Below, piece by piece: positions 35,512 through 42,478 of a DNA stretch of 64,000 bases (its first letter is position 1; every line of letters starts with the position of its first letter). The notes under the pieces are model-generated. The model searched no databases. It saw only the letters and a program-made list of their open reading frames with translations, and was not told the origin of the DNA. The position numbers and the translations under genes were made by a program. The stretch is taken from NCBI GenBank assembly GCA_017464815.1, contig JAFTYI010000008.1:62001-126000 (forward strand), read 5' to 3'. Source of the DNA: Bacteroidaceae bacterium (GTDB lineage: Bacteria > Bacteroidota > Bacteroidia > Bacteroidales > Bacteroidaceae).

Positions 35512-36048
35512 ATGGATATGAAAAGACTGAAGATGCTTCCCTTGGTGCTGATGGCACTATGTGCGGGATTTGCCTTTGTGGCTTGTAGTGATGACGATGA
35601 CGAACCGAAGTTGACGATTGACCCGGTGATGGGCACTGCCGAGTGGGCTGCCGGCGAATACGTGGGCACCACGCTGACCGACCTCGACAGCCGGGGCATG
35701 GTGATGCGCATCGACACGACTTATGACCAGCCCGTCACCCTGGGCTTGAACGAGCAGAAGGAGCTGGTGCTGACCTACCACAACTGGACTGACCACACGG
35801 GCATGAGCTATGGCGACTTCCGCATCCTGCCCTTGGAGACGGTGGCTACGGAAGAGGGGGTTGTCGTCAGCGGCGAGTGCACCGACAGCCTCTACAAGGC
35901 GGGCGTGGGCTACCCTGCCACACTGAAGGTGGCGGGCACCATCAGCGGCGAGCCGAAGGTGGCCGACCTGACCATGAACATCGACCTGGTGGTAAGCCCC
36001 AAGATGACGCTGAAGTTCACGCTGGAGTATGAGGGGGGAGAGAGATAG
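35512..36048 (+). CDS. Calycin-like small lipoprotein
   Basis: 178 residues. Signal sequence with lipobox FVACSDDDDE; the Asp run after Cys may influence surface export. The rest is beta-rich with EYVGTTLTDLDSRGMVM..., DFRILPLE and a final KMTLKFTLEYEG strand, which fits the calycin-like/lipocalin-like domain of Bacteroidetes. It presumably binds a small ligand or supports the TonB-dependent receptor whose start codon lies inside its 3' end. Confidence 0.75.
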   Translation: MDMKRLKMLPLVLMALCAGFAFVACSDDDDEPKLTIDPVMGTAEWAAGEYVGTTLTDLDSRGMVMRIDTTYDQPVTLGLNEQKELVLTYHNWTDHTGMSYGDFRILPLETVATEEGVVVSGECTDSLYKAGVGYPATLKVAGTISGEPKVADLTMNIDLVVSPKMTLKFTLEYEGGER

Positions 36049-38362
36049 GAACTATAGTGGCTATAGTGGCTATAGGGGCTATAGGGACTATAGAAAGAGA
36101 ACAACATTGACCATAATGCTCGCCTTGGCGGGCATTATGTCGTTGGGGGCGAGGGGGGCTGACAGTGTGCGGGTGGTGGACATCGAGGCGGTGACCATCG
36201 TTTCGCAGCCTAAGACGCATGCGCCCCTGAGGCAACAGCCGCTGGCCGCCACACTGGTGGGGGCGGAGGTGCTGAGGGAGCAGGGCGTCGAGTCGGTCAA
36301 GGGGCTGTCGGGCCTGACGCCGAACCTCTTTATCCCCAACTATGGGAGCAGCCTCACCTCGGCTATATATATAAGAGGTATAGGCTCGCGCATCAACTCG
36401 CCCGCCGTGGGCATCTATGTCGACAACATTCCCTACACCGAGAAGGCTGCCTTTGACTTCCCCTTCATGGACGTGGAGCGGGCGGACGTGCTGCGCGGTC
36501 CCCAAGGCACGCTCTACGGGCGCAACACGATGGGGGGCCTGGTGATGCTCTACACCCGCAGCCCCTTGCGCTCGCCGGGGATGGAGGCTGCCTTCGGAGG
36601 GGCCTCGGCCGACATGAGCTACCATGCCTCGGTGAATGCCCGCTACAGGCTGACGGAGCGCACGGGCCTCTCCTTCGGGGTGAAGGTGAACGAGGCGCGA
36701 GGCATGCGCCGCAACGTCACCACCGGCCGGTGGGCCGAGCGGAAGGAGGGGCTGGGCATCAGCCTGCGCCTGCTGCACCTGGCCTCGGAGCGCCTGCGCA
36801 CCGACTTCACCCTGCGCTATGACCAGACGGACGAGCGGGGATATCCCTACCAGTACAACGGCTCGCTTGAGGATGACGGCGGACGATTCGACCACCTGGT
36901 GGGGCGGATAAGCAACAACCGCCCCCACGGCTACCGGCGCGACCTGGTGAACGCGGCTGCCCACCTGCAGTGGAGGCTCGACGGGCTTACGCTGAGCAGC
37001 GTCACAGGCTACCAGTGGCTGACGGATGACATGCGCATCGACCAGGACTTCCTTGCCGACGACATCTTCACCCTGAGGCAGCGGCAGCGGATTCACACCG
37101 TGAACCAGGAGCTGACCCTGAAGAGCCCCACCCACCGGCGGTGGCAATGGGTTGCCGGGCTGAGCGGCATGATGCAGTGGACGAGGGCGGATGCGCCGGT
37201 GGACTTCTACACCGACGGGGTGGCCATGATTCAGCGCGCCATGGACGAGGGGATGAAGGATGCCCCCGTGCGCGTGCAGCTCACCGACGAGCGGCTCCAC
37301 ATCCCCGGCCTGTTCCACACGCCAGTGAGGAGCATCGCCCTGTTCCATCAGAGCGACATCCGCCTGAGCGACAGGCTGACACTGACGGCGGGACTCCGCC
37401 TCGACCATGAGCGGCAGGCCATCGACTACGCCACGCGCACGACGGTGAACACCCTCTTCACCGGCATGGGACTGGTGGCCCAACCGGGGCATAAGACGGT
37501 CAGCTACACGGGCGACTTCCACAAGCGGCAGACCCACCTGCTGCCCCGCCTGGCCCTCAGCTACGCGACGGGGGCCGGACGCATCTATGCCTCGATGAGC
37601 AAGGGACTGCGCTCGGGGGGATACAACATGCAGATGTTCAGCGAGATAATCCAGCAGAGCTTCCGCTCGGAGGCGCTGACCGACGAGCAGGTGAGGCAAC
37701 AGATAAACTACGACCCCGAGTGGAGCCTCAACTACGAGGTGGGCACCCACCTGACGCTCCTCGAGGGACGGATGACGATGGACGCGGCACTGTTCCTCAT
37801 CGCCACGCGCGACCAACAGGTCTCCCGCTTCACGCCCGAGGGGCTGGGGCGCATACTGGTGAACGCCGGGCGGGCACGCAGCCAGGGGGGCGAGCTGTCA
37901 GTGACGGCACAGCCCACCACCGACCTTACGCTGAGCCTCCACTACGGGTACACCCACGCCACCTTCACCCGCTACGACGGCGGCACCTCCGACTCGGGCG
38001 AACGGACCGACTACACGGGCAACCGCGTGCCCTTCGCCCCGGAGCACACGCTGAGCCTCGGCGCCCGCTACGACCTGCACCTGGCGTCCAAGCCACTGGG
38101 CCTCGGCCGCATCACCCTGCGCACCGACTACCAAGGGGCCGGCCGCATCTGGTGGACCGAGGCGAACGACGCCCACCAGCCCTACTACGGCCAGCTGCAC
38201 GCCGGACTGACGCTGCACTTCCCGCGGGTGGAGCTGGACCTCGGCGGGCGGAACCTGACGGATGCCCGGTTCGACACCTTCCGCTTCCACAGCATGGGGC
38301 GCGACTTCTCGCAGGTGGGACGGCCAAGGGACTTCACTGCCACAGTGAGGTGGAGACATTGA
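36029..38362 (+). CDS. TonB-dependent outer-membrane receptor
   Basis: Up to 777 residues. A plug domain (VEAVTIVSQP-like start, SAIYIRGIGSRINSPAVGIYVDN, RGPQGTLYGRNTMGG near 150-165) precedes a 22-strand barrel ending DFTATVRWRH. No carboxypeptidase-like N-terminal domain, so it is not a SusC protein; iron-siderophore or cofactor uptake is likely. If translation begins at 36029, a peptide of 3-residue repeats (YSGYSGYRGYRDYR), encoded by a 9-bp array, precedes the hydrophobic signal; an ATG at 36116 would skip it. It overlaps the calycin-like gene by 20 bases. Confidence 0.88.
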   Translation: MRGERDRNYSGYSGYRGYRDYRKRTTLTIMLALAGIMSLGARGADSVRVVDIEAVTIVSQPKTHAPLRQQPLAATLVGAEVLREQGVESVKGLSGLTPNLFIPNYGSSLTSAIYIRGIGSRINSPAVGIYVDNIPYTEKAAFDFPFMDVERADVLRGPQGTLYGRNTMGGLVMLYTRSPLRSPGMEAAFGGASADMSYHASVNARYRLTERTGLSFGVKVNEARGMRRNVTTGRWAERKEGLGISLRLLHLASERLRTDFTLRYDQTDERGYPYQYNGSLEDDGGRFDHLVGRISNNRPHGYRRDLVNAAAHLQWRLDGLTLSSVTGYQWLTDDMRIDQDFLADDIFTLRQRQRIHTVNQELTLKSPTHRRWQWVAGLSGMMQWTRADAPVDFYTDGVAMIQRAMDEGMKDAPVRVQLTDERLHIPGLFHTPVRSIALFHQSDIRLSDRLTLTAGLRLDHERQAIDYATRTTVNTLFTGMGLVAQPGHKTVSYTGDFHKRQTHLLPRLALSYATGAGRIYASMSKGLRSGGYNMQMFSEIIQQSFRSEALTDEQVRQQINYDPEWSLNYEVGTHLTLLEGRMTMDAALFLIATRDQQVSRFTPEGLGRILVNAGRARSQGGELSVTAQPTTDLTLSLHYGYTHATFTRYDGGTSDSGERTDYTGNRVPFAPEHTLSLGARYDLHLASKPLGLGRITLRTDYQGAGRIWWTEANDAHQPYYGQLHAGLTLHFPRVELDLGGRNLTDARFDTFRFHSMGRDFSQVGRPRDFTATVRWRH
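36047..36093 (+). repeat. 9-bp-period array, TAGTGGCTA type, translated into the receptor N terminus
   Basis: Units of the form TAGKGRCTA repeat five times with exact 9-bp spacing. In the receptor frame they give Tyr-Ser-Gly / Tyr-Arg-Gly triplets. Confidence 0.85.
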
Positions 38363-38378
38363 CAGTCCCTGACAATAT

Positions 38379-38480
38379 TCTTCAGACGCGGATGACGCGG
38401 ATAACGCGGATTTCTTTTTGCCACTCATCGGGAAGACAATAAAGAATCCGCGTCATCCGCGTCATCTGCGTCTAAGAAAT
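38379..38480. repeat. Dispersed CGCGGAT palindrome between convergent genes
   Basis: TTCAGACGCGGATGACGCGG at the left pairs with CCGCGTCATCTGCGTCTAAG at the right, with a 30-base loop. This copy is closest in sequence to the two translated copies in the helicase gene. It separates the receptor gene from the convergent HU-like gene. Confidence 0.88.
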
Positions 38481-38490
38481 AAGGGAGCAC

Positions 38491-38943
38491 TCAGGTGGAT
38501 TCTCCCTCCCCCTTCAAATAGTCAGCCACCGACGCATACGTCACCCCGTCCTTCACCACGGGGCCAAGCTCAAAGGTGAGGTTCTTTACCACCCGAGTCC
38601 TCAGCTCCTTCGAGGGGGTGAAGAGGATGCGCGGCTCGCGCACCATGCGCGCGGGGTGGTAGTCGCGGATGTCGTCCGCCCCATCGCTCTTGAAGGTGAG
38701 GCGAAAGTGGCCAAGGTGCCCTAATCGCACAGTGTGCCCCTGCAAGAGTTGTGAGATGGCATACTCGCCAAAAAGTTCTAGTGCCCCCTCCAGTTCCATA
38801 GGAGTCATGGAGGTGTTGCGCGTGGCTGCGCGCGCCATTTGCCTGACGGACAGGCTGCCATTGCTCACGGCCGTGCCGTACCATTTCATTTTCCCATGAG
38901 GATTCCTCGGGTCGCCTCTCCTCACTAATTTCACTTTAGTCAT
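38491..38943 (-). CDS. HU-family DNA-binding protein
   Basis: 150 residues, MTKVKLVRRGDPRNPHGKMKWYG..., followed by a classical HU arm region (LGHLGHFRLTF, HPARMVREPRILFTPSKELR). This longer HU-like type is common in Bacteroidetes and often lies near mobile or variable loci. The start at 38943 is preferred because the in-frame ATG further upstream adds an unrelated TIWYKLKIID. A 24-bp iterated sequence array lies 54 bases upstream and may be its operator. Confidence 0.82.
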   Translation of the reverse strand: MTKVKLVRRGDPRNPHGKMKWYGTAVSNGSLSVRQMARAATRNTSMTPMELEGALELFGEYAISQLLQGHTVRLGHLGHFRLTFKSDGADDIRDYHPARMVREPRILFTPSKELRTRVVKNLTFELGPVVKDGVTYASVADYLKGEGEST

Positions 38944-38996
38944 ATCAATTATTTTCAGTTTGTACCATATTGTCACACCCCTGTCTCATATCAACC

Positions 38997-39092
38997 GACA
39001 CCTTAGGTGTTACCTTAATTGACACCTTAGGTGTTACAGTTACCGACACCTTAGGTGTTACTCTCGCCAACACCTTAGGTGTCATCCGCCGC
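38997..39092. repeat. 24-bp iterated array containing ACACCTTAGGTGT, four units
   Basis: Units start at 38997, 39021, 39045 and 39069 with exact 24-bp spacing. Each carries ACACCTTAGGTGT, a near-perfect palindrome; the remaining bases vary. It lies between the divergent HU-like and GH43 genes, 54 bases from the first and about 170 from the second, and looks like a set of regulator sites. Confidence 0.9.
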
Positions 39093-39226
39093 CTCCCGCC
39101 TATCTCCCCACCACCGCCACAGGCATCTGCCTGCAAATATACAACCTATCTGATAAAAAATGACACTTCGGGGAGAAAAATCATCACATTGAGGCAAAAA
39201 ATGGCGGGACATCACGGGATTTTCCG

Positions 39227-39234
39227 TATCTTTG
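39227..39234 (+). promoter_or_regulatory. -7 element TATCTTTG for the GH43 gene
   Basis: TATCTTTG lies about 30 bases upstream of the preferred ATG. No -33 TTG is evident, which fits a regulated promoter. Confidence 0.65.
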
Positions 39235-39264
39235 CACCAAATAACCCAAACAACTAATAAGGAA

Positions 39265-40956
39265 ATGAAACTAAAGACCATGAGTGCGCTCATGCTGACG
39301 GCGCTGATGAGCACCGGAGCAGCCCTGGCGCAAGAGAGTGAAAAACCCTACGTGTCGGACGTGTGGGTGGCCGACCTCGGAAACGGCAAGTACCATAACC
39401 CCATCCTGTGCGCCGACTACAGCGACCCCGACGTGTGCCGCGTGGGCGACGACTACTACATGACGGCCTCCAGCTTCAACTGCCTGCCGGGTCTGCCCAT
39501 CCTCCACTCCAAGGACCTCGTCAACTGGACCATCATCGGCCACGCCGTGGCACACACGCTGCCCCCGGTGGAGACCCCCGAGCGGCCGGAGCACGGCAAC
39601 CGCGTCTGGGCACCGGCCATCCGCCATCACAACGGCACTTTCTACATCTTCTGGGGAGACCCCGACCAGGGAGCCTATATGGTCTCCACCAAAGACCCCG
39701 CGGGCACATGGACGGCCCCGAAGCTCATCAAGCCCGCCAAGGGACTGATTGACACCTGCCCCCTGTGGGACGACGACGGCAAAGTCTACCTCTACCATGC
39801 CTACGCGGGAAGCCGCGCCGGGCTGAAGAGCATCCTCGCCGTCTGTGAACTCGACCCCGAGACCCTCGAGGCCACCACACAGAGCCGCATCATCTTCGAC
39901 GGACACATCGACCACCCCACATGCGAGGGAGCAAAGATACACAAATACCAGGGCAAGTACTACCTCTTCCACCCCGCCGGCGGCGTGGCCACGGGATGGC
40001 AGGTGGTGGAGCGTGCCGACCACCCCTACGGACCCTTTGAGTGCAAAACCGTCCTGGCACAGGGAGGCACCACCATCAACGGCCCCCACCAGGGAGCATG
40101 GGTGGACACCCCGACGGGTGAACACTGGTTCTTCCACTTCCAGGACGTGGGAGCCTACGGCCGCCTGGTGCACCTGCAGCCGATGGAGTGGCGCGACGGG
40201 TGGCCCGTCATTGGCGTGGACAAGGACGGCGACGGCTGTGGTGAGCCCGTGCTGACCTACCGCAAGCCGAACGTGGGCAAGACCTATCCCATACAGACCC
40301 CCCAGGAGAGCGACGAGTTCGACGGACTCACCCTGGGCAAGCAGTGGCAATGGCATGCCAACATCAACGAACTGTGGGCCTACTACGCAGGCGACAAGGG
40401 ATACATGCGCCTCTACTCCTACCCCGTCGTAGAGGACTACAAGAGCCTTTGGAGCGTGGCCAACCTGCTCCTGCAGAAGACGCCCGCCTTCAACTTCGCC
40501 GCCACCATGAAGCTCACCTTCCACCCCAGCGAGAAGTACACGGGCGAGCGCACGGGCCTCGTCGTGATGGGGCGCGACTACGCCGGCCTCATCCTCGAGA
40601 ACACCCAACAGGGCCTCGTGCTGAGCCAAGTGGAGTGCAAGAGCGCCGACAAAGGCAAGGCCGAGCAGGTGAAAGCCTCCACCCCGCTGACCGATGGCAC
40701 CGTCTACCTGAAGGCCATCTTCAAGACCGACGCCACCGAGAAGAAAGCATTCGCCGACAAGGGCGACCGCGTAGTCACCTGTGAGTTCCTCTACAGCACC
40801 AACGGCAAGAGCTTCAAGAAACTGGGCACCCCCTTCCGCGTGCGCGAAGGCCAGTGGATTGGAGCCAAGATGGGCACCTTCTGCACCCGTCCCCACATGG
40901 TCACCAACGACGGCGGCTGGGTGGATGTCGACTGGTTCCGCGTGACGAAGAAGTAA
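39265..40956 (+). CDS. Glycoside hydrolase family 43, xylosidase/arabinofuranosidase type
   Basis: 563 residues with a signal peptide (MKLKTMSALMLTALMSTGAALAQ). The five-bladed propeller shows the usual acids: Asp in CADYSDPDV (general base), Asp in DTCPLWDDDG, and Glu in HPTCEGAKIH (general acid). A C-terminal beta-sandwich begins near DEFDGLTLGKQWQWHAN. It should release arabinose or xylose from plant side chains outside the cytoplasm. It starts a region rich in pectin-related genes. The exact linkage cannot be told from the sequence. Confidence 0.9.
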   Translation: MKLKTMSALMLTALMSTGAALAQESEKPYVSDVWVADLGNGKYHNPILCADYSDPDVCRVGDDYYMTASSFNCLPGLPILHSKDLVNWTIIGHAVAHTLPPVETPERPEHGNRVWAPAIRHHNGTFYIFWGDPDQGAYMVSTKDPAGTWTAPKLIKPAKGLIDTCPLWDDDGKVYLYHAYAGSRAGLKSILAVCELDPETLEATTQSRIIFDGHIDHPTCEGAKIHKYQGKYYLFHPAGGVATGWQVVERADHPYGPFECKTVLAQGGTTINGPHQGAWVDTPTGEHWFFHFQDVGAYGRLVHLQPMEWRDGWPVIGVDKDGDGCGEPVLTYRKPNVGKTYPIQTPQESDEFDGLTLGKQWQWHANINELWAYYAGDKGYMRLYSYPVVEDYKSLWSVANLLLQKTPAFNFAATMKLTFHPSEKYTGERTGLVVMGRDYAGLILENTQQGLVLSQVECKSADKGKAEQVKASTPLTDGTVYLKAIFKTDATEKKAFADKGDRVVTCEFLYSTNGKSFKKLGTPFRVREGQWIGAKMGTFCTRPHMVTNDGGWVDVDWFRVTKK

Positions 40957-40975
40957 AGGGGAGAGAAGACCCTAC

Positions 40976-41187
40976 AGACCCTCCCCCGGCCCCTCCAGTA
41001 AGGGGAAGACCCTCCCCCAGCCCCTCCCTCTATGGAGGGGAGATAGATAGTAAGGTAAATAAATAATAAGTAGTAAACAGGCGGACAGCTCCCTCCCCTT
41101 CATAGAGGGAGGGGCAGGGAGTGGGTCCGCAATCAGACATTCCACTTCTCCCCTCCCTAGAGGGAAGGGTCGGGGGTGGGTCTCTTT
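40976..41187. repeat. Cluster of CCCTCC/GGAGGG dispersed repeats
   Basis: At least three copies of the element seen between nuoM and nuoN: two forward copies at about 40976-41045 and two reverse-type copies at about 41088-41187, one containing CTCCCCTCCCTAGAGGGAAG. They fill the gap between GH43 and the DUF456 gene and can form alternative large hairpins. Confidence 0.85.
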
Positions 41188-41192
41188 AGAGT

Positions 41193-41696
41193 ATGGACAT
41201 CTTCCTCATCATCCTCGGCATCCTCTGCCTCATCACCGGCCTGGCAGGCTGCATCCTGCCCATGCTGCCCGGTCCGCCCGTGGCCTACGCCGGAGTCATC
41301 CTGTTGCACCTGACCGGCCAGGTCGACCTCTCGACCACCGAACTGGTGGCGGGTCTCCTGCTCGTCATCCTCGTGCAAGTGCTCGACTACGTCATCCCCA
41401 TGCTGGGCACCAAGTACAGCGGCGGCGGCAAGTGGGCCAACCGCGGCACCCTCATCGGCACCCTCCTCGGCATGTTCTTCCTGCCCTGGGGCATCGTCAT
41501 CGGACCCTTCGTAGGCGCCTTCATGGGAGCCACCAAGGACGGCATGGACAACACCCAAGCCCTCAAGGCCAGCTTCGGCTCCCTCCTCGGCTTCCTCTTC
41601 GGCACCGTGCTCAAGTTCGTCCTCTGCGGCTACTTCATCTGGATCTTCATCCGCGAGCTGATAATGGTCCACATGGAAGCCCTACAATCCTTCTAG
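41193..41696 (+). CDS. DUF456 membrane protein
   Basis: 167 residues with four or five hydrophobic helices: MDIFLIILGILCLITGLAGCILPMLPGPP..., then DYVIPMLGTKYSGGGKWANRG, the glycine-rich signature of DUF456. Function is unknown; proteins of this type are small integral membrane proteins. Start just after a repeat cluster, so the promoter may lie within or before the repeats. Confidence 0.9.
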   Translation: MDIFLIILGILCLITGLAGCILPMLPGPPVAYAGVILLHLTGQVDLSTTELVAGLLLVILVQVLDYVIPMLGTKYSGGGKWANRGTLIGTLLGMFFLPWGIVIGPFVGAFMGATKDGMDNTQALKASFGSLLGFLFGTVLKFVLCGYFIWIFIRELIMVHMEALQSF

Positions 41697-41811
41697 CCCC
41701 CTAAGGCCCTTAGAGTCCCTAAAGCCCCTAAAGACCCTAAAGACCTTAAAGACCCTAAAGACCTTAAGCACCCTTAACCCCCATCAACCCCATCAACCCC
41801 ATCAGCCCCCT
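41697..41811. repeat. 9-bp-period array switching from CCCTAAAGA to CCCATCAAC units
   Basis: Units such as ACCCTAAAG and ACCTTAAAG run for about nine periods, then change within the same register to CCCCATCAA repeats. It fills the whole gap between DUF456 and folB. Confidence 0.88.
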
Positions 41812-41814
41812 CCC

Positions 41815-42201
41815 ATGACCATCCTCTCCTCCACCATCCTCCTCCCCCAAATGACCTTCCACGCCCACCACGGCGTGATGCCCCAAGAGCGCCTCGTCGG
41901 TGCCCAGTTCACCGTCTCCATCGAAGCCACGGTCCCCTTCGAAGAAGCCCTCCTCACCGACCGCCTCGAAGGCACCGTCAGCTATGCCGACATCCACCAA
42001 GCCGTCAAAGAAGAGATGGCCATCCCCTCCGCCCTCCTCGAACACGTCGCCGGCCGCATCGCCCGCCGCCTCTTCCACGACTTCCCCCTCATCACCGCCC
42101 TCAAGCTCGAGCTGATGAAGCACAACCCACCCATGGGAGCCGACATCCCCGCCGCCGGCATAAGGATTGAGGTTACCCGAAACTCCCACCCCACCACCTA
42201 A
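41815..42201 (+). CDS. folB: Dihydroneopterin aldolase
   Basis: 128 residues, with FHAHHGVMPQERLVGAQFTV near 17-36 (the conserved Glu-type site), SYADIHQAVKEEM and LLEHVAGRIARRL. It forms 6-hydroxymethyl-dihydropterin in folate synthesis. It sits between two 9-bp arrays with only 3 bases of spacer at its 5' side, so its ribosome-binding region is made of array sequence (CCCTCCC). Confidence 0.92.
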   Translation: MTILSSTILLPQMTFHAHHGVMPQERLVGAQFTVSIEATVPFEEALLTDRLEGTVSYADIHQAVKEEMAIPSALLEHVAGRIARRLFHDFPLITALKLELMKHNPPMGADIPAAGIRIEVTRNSHPTT

Positions 42202-42207
42202 CCCCGG

Positions 42208-42407
42208 TCCCATCAGACCCATCAGGCCTATCAAGCCCATCCAACCCATCAGACCCATCAGGCCCATCAAGCCTATCCAACCCATCAACCCCATCAGGTC
42301 CATCAAGCCTATCCAACCCATCAACCCCATCAGGTCCATCCAATCCCATCTAGAGAGTCTAGATTGTCTAGAACTTCTAGATTGTCTAGAGCGCCTAGAA
42401 CTTCTCC
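42208..42407. repeat. Two adjoining 9-bp-period arrays: CCCATCARG then TCTAGANNN
   Basis: About sixteen units of CCCATCAAG/CCTATCCAA type (42208-42349) in exact 9-bp register pass into six TCTAGA-based units (TCTAGAGAG, TCTAGATTG, TCTAGAACT, TCTAGATTG, TCTAGAGCG, CCTAGAACT; 42350-42403). TCTAGA is self-complementary, so the second array can fold on itself. Confidence 0.9.
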
Positions 42408-42431
42408 CCCTCCCTCCCCCCAACCAAAAAA

Positions 42432-42459
42432 GGGCGCACCGTCTCCGGTGCGCCCTTCT
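42432..42459. terminator. Bidirectional terminator between folB and the GH105-CE12 gene
   Basis: GGGCGCACCG and CGGTGCGCCC form a perfect stem with a 4-base loop, preceded by AAAAAA and followed by a T-containing stretch. It serves the convergent genes on both sides. Confidence 0.8.
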
Positions 42460-42478
42460 CCATATCCTCTCCCTCTCA

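Noticed and set aside
38997-39092. CRISPR-like array of four units
   Set aside because: Unit 24 bp with intervals of about 10 bp; the palindromic core and promoter location fit an operator array.
38970-39257. Open frame with repeated TDTLGVT
   Set aside because: It is a translation of the 24-bp array; the sequence between units varies in all codon positions and there is no initiation context.
39271-40896. 541-codon minus-strand frame opposite GH43
   Set aside because: Antisense shadow; the plus-strand protein has a signal peptide and catalytic acids.
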